Shown here in pieces: positions 34,186-42,020 of a stretch of DNA of 64,000 bases (its first letter is position 1; each line of letters starts with the position of its first letter). This DNA comes from DASYKS01 sp035995205 (GTDB lineage Bacteria > Acidobacteriota > Thermoanaerobaculia > Multivoradales > UBA5704). The notes beneath the pieces were generated by a model. That model did not search any database. It saw only the letters and a list, made by a program, of their open reading frames with translations, and had not been told where the DNA came from. The DNA lies in contig DASYKS010000057.1 of assembly GCA_035995205.1 (NCBI GenBank), positions 34,809-98,808 of the forward strand, given 5' to 3'. The translations under genes were made by a program, and so were the position numbers.

Positions 34186-35708
34186 ACGAAGCCCGCGCCT
34201 TGATCGAACCGCAGGACGAGCACAACACGAAGCTGCTCGGCTACGTCCATCCGTCGAGCTGGACGAATCCGACCCCGAAGGATCGCTACCACCTGGTCGT
34301 GGTGGGCGCCGGCACCGCCGGCCTGGTCTCCGCCGCGGGCTCAGCGGGGCTGGGCGCGAAGGTCGCCCTGATCGAGCGCAACCTGATGGGAGGCGATTGC
34401 CTGAACGTCGGCTGCGTCCCGTCCAAAGGGGTGATCAGCGCGGCTCGCTCTTGGGCCGCCGCGCGCGAAAGCCGCGAGCGGTTCGGCGGCCCGGCGGCGT
34501 CCGGAGACGGAGATTTCGGTTACGCGATGGAGCGGATGCGCCGCCTGCGCGCCGGGATCGCGTTTCACGACAGCGTCGAGCGGTTCACCAGCCTGGGCAT
34601 CGACGTCTTCCTCGGCGACGGCAAATTCACCGGCCCGAACGCCGTCGAGGTCGGGGGCCAAACGCTACGTTTCCGCAACGGCGTGATCGCCACGGGAGGG
34701 CGCGCGATCGCGCCGCCGATCCCCGGCCTCGCCGAGGCGGGCTACCTCACCAACGAGACGCTCTTCGAGCTGACCGAGCTGCCGAAGCGGCTGGCGGTGA
34801 TCGGCGGCGGCCCGATCGGCTGCGAGATGGCCCAGGCGTTCACCCGGCTGGGGAGCGAAGTGACGCTGCTCGACAAGGACGGGCACCTGCTGATCCGCGA
34901 AGATTCGGACGCCGCCGAGATCGTTCAGAAGGCGATGATCGCGCACGGCGTGAAGCTTGAATTCCACGCCAAGATCCAGAGCGTCACGAGGCGAGGGGAG
35001 GAAACGGTGGTCGCGTTCGAGGCGGCCGGCGGGGCGAAAAAAGAGCTGACGGTCGATCATGTCCTGGTCGCCGCGGGCCGGGCACCGAACGTCGAGGGTC
35101 TCGGGCTCGAAGCCGCGGGGGTCAAGTACGGCAAAACCGGCGTCGAGGTGAGCGATCAGCTGCGCACCAGCAACCCGAAGATCTTCGCCTGCGGCGACGT
35201 CTGTTCCCGTTTCCAATTCACCCACATCGCGGACGCCCAGGCGCGGATCGTGATCCAGAACGCCCTCTTCTTCGGCCGCGGCAAGGCGAGCGCTCTCACC
35301 ATCCCCTGGGCGACCTATACGACCCCCGAGATCGCCCACGTCGGGATGTACGAGAAGGACGCGAAAGAGAAAGGGCTCGAAGTCGACACCTTGACGATCC
35401 AGATGAGCACGGTCGACCGCGCGATCCTCGACGGCGAGGACGAAGGCTTTCTCCGCATCCATCTCAAAAAAGGCACCGACAAAATCCTCGGCGCGACCCT
35501 GGTCGCCGAGCACGCGGGCGACATGCTCGGCGAGCTCTGCCTTGCGATCACCCACAAGATCGGCCTGGGCAAGATCGCGAGCGTGATCCACCCCTACCCC
35601 ACCCAAGGCGAAGTGATCAAAAAAGCCGCCGACGCCTGGCGCCGGACCAAGCTGACTCCTGGGGTGAAGAAGCTCTTCGAACGGTGGTTCCGGGTGTTTC
35701 AGGCCTAA
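34182..35708 (+). CDS. Mercuric-reductase-like FAD/NAD(P)-disulfide oxidoreductase
   Basis: 508 residues. A 35-residue N-terminal extension precedes VVVGAGTAGLVSAAG (FAD), then the redox-active pair in GGDCLNVGCVPSK (Cys73, Cys78), a second NAD(P) motif VIGGGPIGCEMAQAF, the GDV motif CGDVC, and the dimer-domain HPYPTQGE whose His/Glu support the disulfide. It lacks the N-terminal HMA domain and C-terminal Cys pair of true MerA, so mercury reduction is not supported; this branch usually sits next to TVP38 genes, as here. Its substrate is unknown. Translationally coupled to the TVP38 gene. Confidence 0.88.
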   Translation: MNEARALIEPQDEHNTKLLGYVHPSSWTNPTPKDRYHLVVVGAGTAGLVSAAGSAGLGAKVALIERNLMGGDCLNVGCVPSKGVISAARSWAAARESRERFGGPAASGDGDFGYAMERMRRLRAGIAFHDSVERFTSLGIDVFLGDGKFTGPNAVEVGGQTLRFRNGVIATGGRAIAPPIPGLAEAGYLTNETLFELTELPKRLAVIGGGPIGCEMAQAFTRLGSEVTLLDKDGHLLIREDSDAAEIVQKAMIAHGVKLEFHAKIQSVTRRGEETVVAFEAAGGAKKELTVDHVLVAAGRAPNVEGLGLEAAGVKYGKTGVEVSDQLRTSNPKIFACGDVCSRFQFTHIADAQARIVIQNALFFGRGKASALTIPWATYTTPEIAHVGMYEKDAKEKGLEVDTLTIQMSTVDRAILDGEDEGFLRIHLKKGTDKILGATLVAEHAGDMLGELCLAITHKIGLGKIASVIHPYPTQGEVIKKAADAWRRTKLTPGVKKLFERWFRVFQA

Positions 35709-35715
35709 ATACAAA

Positions 35716-35810
35716 GACTCCGGCACGTTGCGTGCGGCCTGAAGGGCCGCGTCACGTTAGCCCAGGCTGAAGGCCTGGGTTGCGACACGGCCTGAGTCGC
35801 AACCCGGGCG
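35716..35810. repeat. Intergenic hairpins
   Basis: GCGGCCTGAAGGGCCGC and CCCAGGCTGAAGGCCTGGG, followed by GTTGCGAC ... GTCGCAAC. They separate two convergent genes and may act as terminators, without T-tracts. Confidence 0.5.
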
Positions 35811-35821
35811 GATCGAAAACC

Positions 35822-36124
35822 TCAGCAGCCGCCGAGGCAGGCCTGGTATTCCATCCAACAGTCGTTCGCACAGCCGGTGTAGGGGAAGAAGCGGCAATCG
35901 AGCTTGCAGGAGTTGTATTCGGAGAAACAGATCCCGCTGCACGACAGGTTGACCGGCGTAAACGGCAGCGCGCCCGGCAAGGCGGGAGCCGCGCTCACGA
36001 CCGGCGTGGCATTTGTCGCCACCGCGGCAGCTTCAACCGGGGCCGCGGGAGCCTCGGCGGCGGCGAGCGGGGCGGACATCAGGGCGACGAGGGCGAACAG
36101 CGCGAGGGCGGTGAGCTTCTTCAT
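35822..36124 (-). CDS. Small secreted Cys-rich protein
   Basis: 100 residues: a signal peptide (KKLTALALFALVALMSAPLAAAE), an Ala/Pro-rich spacer to about residue 55, and a compact C-terminal 40 residues with eight cysteines in a regular pattern (SCSGICF, SCKLDC, GCANDC, QACLGGC). The even number and CxxxC spacing suggest four disulfides or a metal site in the periplasm. GGAGA precedes the ATG. No family recognised. It is divergent from the large membrane protein gene (36326), with a hairpin between them. Confidence 0.75.
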   Translation of the reverse strand: MKKLTALALFALVALMSAPLAAAEAPAAPVEAAAVATNATPVVSAAPALPGALPFTPVNLSCSGICFSEYNSCKLDCRFFPYTGCANDCWMEYQACLGGC

Positions 36125-36267
36125 GGGCGGTCTCCTTGGAAGTGAGTCGGTCCGCCCCAGGTATATCGCTTAGTTCATCGCCGCCGCTATCAAGATCTTG
36201 CTCGAAACAAGATTCACGTGCGGTCTCACGTCGCTGCGTCCGTCTCACAGAACTGGCTGAAACATCC

Positions 36268-36286
36268 TGGGCGCCTGTGGCGCCCA
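36268..36286 (+). repeat. Hairpin in the leader of the large membrane protein gene
   Basis: TGGGCGCC, loop TGT, GGCGCCCA: an 8-bp perfect stem about 40 nt before the start codon. It could affect translation or be one more dispersed palindrome. Confidence 0.45.
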
Positions 36287-36325
36287 TCGTAACTGGCGCA
36301 AACCTTCTCGTCCCAGGAGATGGCC

Positions 36326-39300
36326 GTGAATCGAACCGGAATGCCGTGGATGGTCCTCGTCCTCGCCCTACTCGGCTGGCAGGTGGGGGGCTCTTCGGGC
36401 GGCGTCAATTCCCCGAATAACGCAGCGGCCGCGAACCGCGCGGAGAAACCGGCCGGTCCGGCGCCTCAGCCCTCGGCCTCCGAAGCCGAGAAGGTCGCGG
36501 TGGAATGGCCCGCGTTGCGCGAGCAGATCGAAGCCTATTTCGGACGGACGGCGAGCTCGGGACGGCCCGCGGACCTGGTGGCGATCGCCAAGCTGGCTCA
36601 ATACCGGCCGCCGGACGTCTATCTCGCGCTCGTCCCCGATCCGCTCGACTCGTTTCTCCCCGCCCGTTTCGATCAGGTGCTCGCGGGGATTCAGGAAGGA
36701 TTCGCGGAGGCGGATTTCCTGCTCGACCGGATCGCGCTCCCCTGGACCGCGGAGGAGGCGAAGAAGCCCGACCCGGCCTATCGATCGCAACCGGGCATGC
36801 TCATTTTTCGCCGTCCCGGACGGCCGGGAAACGGCCGTCTGGCGATCGTCTTCCTGGTCGGCGAAACGGCGAAACAGGGGGTCCACAAACGCGCCTTCGC
36901 TCTCGCCCTGGAGACCGCGCGTGGTTTTGCCGAGGCGGGAGAGGGCAAGCGAATCCGCATCCTCGGACCGTCGTTCTCGGGCTCGCGCGAGTCGCTCCGG
37001 CTGGCCTTCGATGCCTGGTACCGGCCGGGCTTCCCCGAAGTTTGGCTGGTCAGCGGCTCGGCGACCTCACCCAAGCTCGACCTGTGCGCTTTCGGCTGCG
37101 ACCGGGGCGTCCGTTTCTTCCGCACGGTGATGGACGACGGGACCCTCCTCAAGCAAGGGCAGGACTATCTGATCGAACAGTTGGGGTGGAACCGCGAGCG
37201 CATCGCCATGCTCAGTGAAGCCGACACCGGCTACGGGCAAGGCGCGGACTCCGACGACGGCTCGCTGGTGCTCAAGTTCCCGAGCGGCCTGTCCGGCCTG
37301 CGCAAAGCCTCGGAGGATGCCGCGCGGGGGCGCACCGAGAGCAAGGACACGCCGCGGCCCGGCCCTTCGACGCTCGCGATCAGCCTCGCCGACGAGAGCC
37401 GCCCGGTGGACGTCGTGCCCGAGTTCTCGCGCTTGACCACCCCGACCAAGGACATGGCGCTGTCGAACCTCCTCGCCGCGCTCTGCGGCCAGGGCCAGGG
37501 CTATCTCGGCCTGGTCGCGACGGACACGCGGGATCGGATCTTCCTCGCCGAGCGGGTGCGCGAGATCTGCCCGGACACCCAGCTCTTCCTGCTCGACAGC
37601 GATCTCCTGCTCGCCCACCCGCAGCATCGCGACGCGCTCGACGGCGCGATCATCCTGTCGTCGTCGGCGCTTTTCACCCGCGGCCTCCCCTGGCTCGAAC
37701 CGAGGTCGCCGGAGCCCAAGGCGCCGGACGTCCGCCAGTTCCAGAGCGAGCTTCATGAAGGGGTCGTGCATGCGATCACGGCCCTGCGCGCCGATGCGGA
37801 ATACCCGGCGGTCGAGGGACCGGCGCGGCTCGAACCTCCGCACGCCTGGGTCTCCGCGATCGGCAATGGCTCGATCTGGCCGCTCGCCCGGCTGCCGCTG
37901 CCTCCCGAGAAGACGGGAGCCGAGCGCGGCGTGGGTTCCAAAGCGAACGCGTTGACCCTCACCTGCCTGCTTGCCCTGATCGTGCTGTCGGTCGTGCTCG
38001 TCCGCGTCGCGCGCCCCCTGCGCCAGATCACGGACCTTCCGCCCGGCCTGCGCGACCGCTTTCCCTTCCTGCTCGCGCTCTCGGCGATCCTGATCGCCTG
38101 GGGCGTGCTCCAGGTAGTCGGCGGCCTGCCGCTCTGGGCGTTCGGCCGGAGCTGGGAACAGCAGGAGGCAATGACCCACCGGGCTTTGGCGGTCGGCTCC
38201 CTGTTCGCGTTCCTCGGGCTCATGGCGTTTCTGCTGCGCGACCGGCTACGCGCGCCGCAACTGCCGCGGCTCGCCACGTCTCTGCGCTGGATCGCGATCG
38301 TCTGCTTCACCGTCGCCGCCGGGGGCCTGCTTGCCGAGCCGCTGCTCCATACCTGGATGCCGGGCGGGATCGAGCTTTTCCACTTCCGAGCCCGCAAGTT
38401 CACCGGCGGGCTCTCGCCGATCGTCTCGCTCTCCTGGCTCGGCGGCGGATATTTCCTCTGGGCGATCCTCGAGATGAAACGGCGAACCCTGGTGGCGTTC
38501 CAGGGCTCTACGTTTCCGATCCCGGCCCTGCGCCCTGAAGATCCGATCCTCCCCGGCTGCCGCAAGATCGCGGAGCGGCTGGAGCGGCGGATGATGGAAT
38601 CCTCCCCTACCTGGCCGTTCTGGGCGGTGATCGCCCTGCCGGCGCTGGGCGCCGGGGTCTACCTGCTCAAGTTCATCCAACCGGTCGCCGAGGCGCGCGC
38701 GTACGGCCAGGTCTTCGTCGGCCTCGCGATCGGACTGTTCGTCCTGGCGCTGATTTCTTTCCAACGCTTCCTCCGGCTCTGGGCCGAGCTGTCCGGATTG
38801 CTCGACCGGATCGAGACGCTCGACCTCTGTCCGACGTTCAAGAAGCTCGCGCCGGAGGTCGAGTGGCGACCGATGAAATCGTTCGCCTGGGTGATTCCGC
38901 CGTTCAAGATGACCGAGCTGTCGATCGCCAAGCTCGGCGCAATTGAAGGCGCGCCCGATTCCGTCGAGCTTCGCCGGCTGCTCGCCGACGCGCTCGAAGG
39001 GCACCGCATCGGCGATCCCAAGGCGGAGGCCGCCGGACGTCAAGCTTTGCAGACGCACTTCGCCGCCACGCTCGCCAAGGCGAAGAGCTGGCTCACTCCC
39101 GGTCCCTGCCAGGACTTCGCGGCGGTTCGCCTGATCTCCTACGTGCGGACGGTCTTCGCCCATCTGCGCAGCAGCCTGCTCGGCGCCCTGCTGCCCGGGT
39201 TCCTGCTCTTGCTCGCGATCTCGACCTACGAGATGCAGCCCAAGCGGGTGCTGTTTCTGGCGATCTGGAGCGCTCTGGCGGTCGCGGTCCTCGCGACGAT

Positions 39301-39520
39301 CTGGACCTTCGTCCACATGGACCGCAATCCGACGCTGTCGGCGATCGGCGGCTCGACGGCGGGCGAGGTGGACCTCGACCGCAGCTTCGTCCAAAGCGTG
39401 CTCACCTACGGCGTCCTGCCGTTGCTCGGCCTGGTCGCCACGCGCTTCCCGCAGATCGAACGGTTGCTTTCGGGGTATTTGAACCCGCTGATGCGTTTCG
39501 TCAACGGCGGCGGCGGGTAG
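36326..39520 (+). CDS. Large membrane protein with periplasmic-binding-like N-terminal half
   Basis: 1064 residues from GTG 36326, preferred because AGGAG lies 6 nt upstream; the in-frame ATG at 36320 touches that AGGAG directly. A signal anchor/peptide opens the protein. The first about 530 residues are predicted extracytoplasmic and read like a type I periplasmic-binding fold (VWLVSGSATSPKLD, YLIEQLGWNRERIAMLSEAD, GYLGLVATDTRDRIFLAER, LFLLDSDLLL, DGAIILSSSAL). Then at least eight membrane helices alternate with loops, including a soluble segment about 750-920. I recognise no named family. The layout suggests a receptor or transporter coupling ligand binding outside to a membrane domain; this is inference. 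Stops 16 nt from the converging kinase gene. Confidence 0.7.
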   Translation: MNRTGMPWMVLVLALLGWQVGGSSGGVNSPNNAAAANRAEKPAGPAPQPSASEAEKVAVEWPALREQIEAYFGRTASSGRPADLVAIAKLAQYRPPDVYLALVPDPLDSFLPARFDQVLAGIQEGFAEADFLLDRIALPWTAEEAKKPDPAYRSQPGMLIFRRPGRPGNGRLAIVFLVGETAKQGVHKRAFALALETARGFAEAGEGKRIRILGPSFSGSRESLRLAFDAWYRPGFPEVWLVSGSATSPKLDLCAFGCDRGVRFFRTVMDDGTLLKQGQDYLIEQLGWNRERIAMLSEADTGYGQGADSDDGSLVLKFPSGLSGLRKASEDAARGRTESKDTPRPGPSTLAISLADESRPVDVVPEFSRLTTPTKDMALSNLLAALCGQGQGYLGLVATDTRDRIFLAERVREICPDTQLFLLDSDLLLAHPQHRDALDGAIILSSSALFTRGLPWLEPRSPEPKAPDVRQFQSELHEGVVHAITALRADAEYPAVEGPARLEPPHAWVSAIGNGSIWPLARLPLPPEKTGAERGVGSKANALTLTCLLALIVLSVVLVRVARPLRQITDLPPGLRDRFPFLLALSAILIAWGVLQVVGGLPLWAFGRSWEQQEAMTHRALAVGSLFAFLGLMAFLLRDRLRAPQLPRLATSLRWIAIVCFTVAAGGLLAEPLLHTWMPGGIELFHFRARKFTGGLSPIVSLSWLGGGYFLWAILEMKRRTLVAFQGSTFPIPALRPEDPILPGCRKIAERLERRMMESSPTWPFWAVIALPALGAGVYLLKFIQPVAEARAYGQVFVGLAIGLFVLALISFQRFLRLWAELSGLLDRIETLDLCPTFKKLAPEVEWRPMKSFAWVIPPFKMTELSIAKLGAIEGAPDSVELRRLLADALEGHRIGDPKAEAAGRQALQTHFAATLAKAKSWLTPGPCQDFAAVRLISYVRTVFAHLRSSLLGALLPGFLLLLAISTYEMQPKRVLFLAIWSALAVAVLATIWTFVHMDRNPTLSAIGGSTAGEVDLDRSFVQSVLTYGVLPLLGLVATRFPQIERLLSGYLNPLMRFVNGGGG

Positions 39521-39536
39521 GGCCAGGCACGGCGAG

Positions 39537-41771
39537 CTATTGCAGTTGCACGTTCGCCGCGCCTGAGGCAGGCAGGTCGATCACCAGCCGGCGGGTGGTA
39601 CCGCCGGGAAAGTTGGCCTGAAACTGCTTGACCTGCGCGGGTTTGTCCGCGGGCGTTACGTAGACCTTGAGTTGGCCTGTCGTGCCGGCGGCCAGAGTGC
39701 GTTGGCGCTCGAAGCTGCCGCCGGTCGCGCGGGAGCGCAGGAAGCCGCCGGTCTTGTAGCGGAACGTCTCGCGCAGGAGCTGGCGGCTGTCGAGATAGAC
39801 CATCACGACCCCTTCCGCCATCTCGGTGGTGAACGAGATGTTGAGCACCGCGTCCCCGGTCGCCGATTCCGCCACGGGCGCGGTCTCCGCTCGGATCGCC
39901 TCGACCGGGCTCTCCGTCGTCCCGGTTTGGGCGTCGGCCGGCCGGTGGGCGCCGGGCAGGCGACCGAGCCGCCCGGCCGGCGGCGCGCTCAGGCTCTTGG
40001 CTTGCTCCACCGAAGCGAGGATGGCTCTCGCCGCCGCGTTGTCCGGCTGGCGAGACAGGATGCCGAGCGCCGCGATCGCCGCCTCGTCGTAGCGCTTTTC
40101 CGCGAGCGCCGCTTGAGCCGCCGCGAGCCCTTCTTGAACCTCTGCCGTGCGGCCGGCGGCCCCGGCGAAGGCAAGGGCCTGAGCCGCCGCTTTCTGGCGC
40201 AGGTCGCGCAGGCCGACGTGCTCCGGGGCGAGTTGCTCGGCGCGCGCGAGCGCCATCGCCGCGCCCGCCGCGTCGCCCGCCGCGAGCCGTTGCAGCCCCT
40301 CCTGGCGCAGGCGGATCACGTCGCGCTGCACCGCCTGAAGCTCCGGCGCGAGCGAGCGCGAAAGGGGGGTGCCGACCCACGACAAGGTGAGCAGGAACGC
40401 CGCCGCGGCAACACCCGCGACCGCCAGAGTCCCGGCGGCCAGAAGAAGCCAACGCCCGAAGTTGGAGCTCCTTCCGGGGCCGGCCGGCCGGCTGGCCGCG
40501 GTCGAAGCGGCGGGCTGGACCGGCGGGGTCGGCAGGGTCGGAGCGACCGGGGTGATTGGAGGGAGGGGGTCCGGCAGAAGCGGCGGCTCCAGGATGCTCA
40601 GGTCGGGTTCGGCAGGCAGAGGGGCCGCCGCCGGAGCGATCGGAGCCGCGGCAACCGGCGAAACGGCGAAACTCGCCTCGGCAGGCGGAGCGGGAACGGC
40701 CGCCGGGGTCGGCGGCGCGAGCGCATGGGGCGGAAACTCCGCGGTCGCCTGGGGCGTCACCATCGTCTCGTGCAGCGCCGCGGCCGAGGAGCCGGTTTCC
40801 GGCGCCACGAACAGCGGCTCGGTGGCCGCCAGGGGCGGCAGCGGTGGAGGAGGCGGAAGATCCGGCACCAGCAGCGCGGGCGGGAGGGCGTCGACGCTCT
40901 GCGTTTCGTTCAGATCCCGGTGGGCCATCCGGTTGCGTCCGGCGACCGCGGCCGAAAGGTCGCGGGCGAGCTCGCCGGCCGTCGAGTAGCGCCGGTCGGC
41001 GCTCTTTTCCAACGACTTTTCCAGCACGGCGCGCAGCGCGGGCGGCAGATCGCGCACGTATTTCTCGGGCGGGGTGAACGGCTCGTAGACGATCCGGTGC
41101 GAGACCTGCGTCAGGTTCTCGCCCGCGAACGGCTTGTGCCCCGTGAGCATCTCGTAGAGCACGACGCCGAGCGAGAAAAGGTCGGCGCGGTGGTCGATCT
41201 CCTTGCCCATCACCTGCTCGGGCGCCATGTAGTTCGGAGTCCCGAGCATCTGCCCTTCCTGGGTCAGATTCGAGCTGTCGAGCCGCGCGATGCCGAAATC
41301 GGTGATCTTCACCTTGCCGTCGCCGGTCAAGATCACGTTCGCCGGCTTGACGTCGCGGTGGATCACGCCGTGGGCGTGCGCGTAATCGAGCGCGGCGGCG
41401 ATCTGGGCGATGACGTCGGCCACGAACGCCAGCTCCATCGGCGCGTCGCCCTGAAGCAGCACCTTCAAGTTGGTGCCGCGGACGTATTCCATGGCGATGA
41501 AGGCGAGCCCCTCTTCGCTCCGCTCGACCACGTCGTGGATGGTGACGATGCCGGGGTGCGACAGGATGCCGGCGCTCTGCGCCTCGCGGATGAACCGGGC
41601 GCGGAACTGGTCGATGTCGCGGTCGCCGACCGAAAAGCCGAGGCGGAACGTTTTCAAGGCCACCAGCCGCCCGATCAGCGGATCGCGCGCCAGGTAGACG
41701 ATGCCCATGGCCCCTTTGCCGAGCTCCTCGCGGAGCTCGTAACGCCCGAGGTGGTTTGAAGGTAGGGGCAT
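39537..41771 (-). CDS. Membrane Ser/Thr protein kinase with TPR-like and beta C-terminal domain
   Basis: 744 residues from the ATG at 41771 (MPLPSNHLGRYEL), where the kinase domain begins at once; a longer upstream extension is not conserved-looking. Eukaryote-type kinase, residues about 10-275: GKGAMG loop, VALKTF Lys, HRDVKPANV catalytic loop, DFG, and APEQ. A Pro/Ala-rich linker follows to about 465, a single membrane helix (WLLLAAGTLAVAGVAAAAFL), then extracytoplasmic helical repeats resembling TPRs (A-rich, about 510-630) and a final beta domain (VMVYLDSRQLLRETF). It should phosphorylate Ser/Thr in the cytoplasm in response to an outside signal. Convergent with the upstream membrane-protein gene; whether they interact is unknown. 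Confidence 0.92.
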   Translation of the reverse strand: MPLPSNHLGRYELREELGKGAMGIVYLARDPLIGRLVALKTFRLGFSVGDRDIDQFRARFIREAQSAGILSHPGIVTIHDVVERSEEGLAFIAMEYVRGTNLKVLLQGDAPMELAFVADVIAQIAAALDYAHAHGVIHRDVKPANVILTGDGKVKITDFGIARLDSSNLTQEGQMLGTPNYMAPEQVMGKEIDHRADLFSLGVVLYEMLTGHKPFAGENLTQVSHRIVYEPFTPPEKYVRDLPPALRAVLEKSLEKSADRRYSTAGELARDLSAAVAGRNRMAHRDLNETQSVDALPPALLVPDLPPPPPLPPLAATEPLFVAPETGSSAAALHETMVTPQATAEFPPHALAPPTPAAVPAPPAEASFAVSPVAAAPIAPAAAPLPAEPDLSILEPPLLPDPLPPITPVAPTLPTPPVQPAASTAASRPAGPGRSSNFGRWLLLAAGTLAVAGVAAAAFLLTLSWVGTPLSRSLAPELQAVQRDVIRLRQEGLQRLAAGDAAGAAMALARAEQLAPEHVGLRDLRQKAAAQALAFAGAAGRTAEVQEGLAAAQAALAEKRYDEAAIAALGILSRQPDNAAARAILASVEQAKSLSAPPAGRLGRLPGAHRPADAQTGTTESPVEAIRAETAPVAESATGDAVLNISFTTEMAEGVVMVYLDSRQLLRETFRYKTGGFLRSRATGGSFERQRTLAAGTTGQLKVYVTPADKPAQVKQFQANFPGGTTRRLVIDLPASGAANVQLQ

Positions 41772-42020
41772 CGCCGCGTTGTTCGCCTCGTTGGGGAAGC
41801 AGGGATTGTAGCAGCTTCCTACGCGCGCGCAGGAAGCCCGCCGGCAAGCCCCCGGGCGGCCCGGAAGTCCGCGCCTAAACCTCTCCGAACAGGCCATTTA
41901 ACTCATTCGGCCGGAACCTCTGTGCTATCATCCGCAGCCTCGATTTCAGCCGCGAATGCACCAGCCATCCGATCCGCGCTTTGCACCGCGATTCATCTGA
42001 TTGCCAAGGAGGCACCCGGG

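Noticed and set aside
34182..35708. True mercuric reductase (merA)
   Set aside because: The HMA domain and C-terminal Cys pair are missing and no other mer gene is near.
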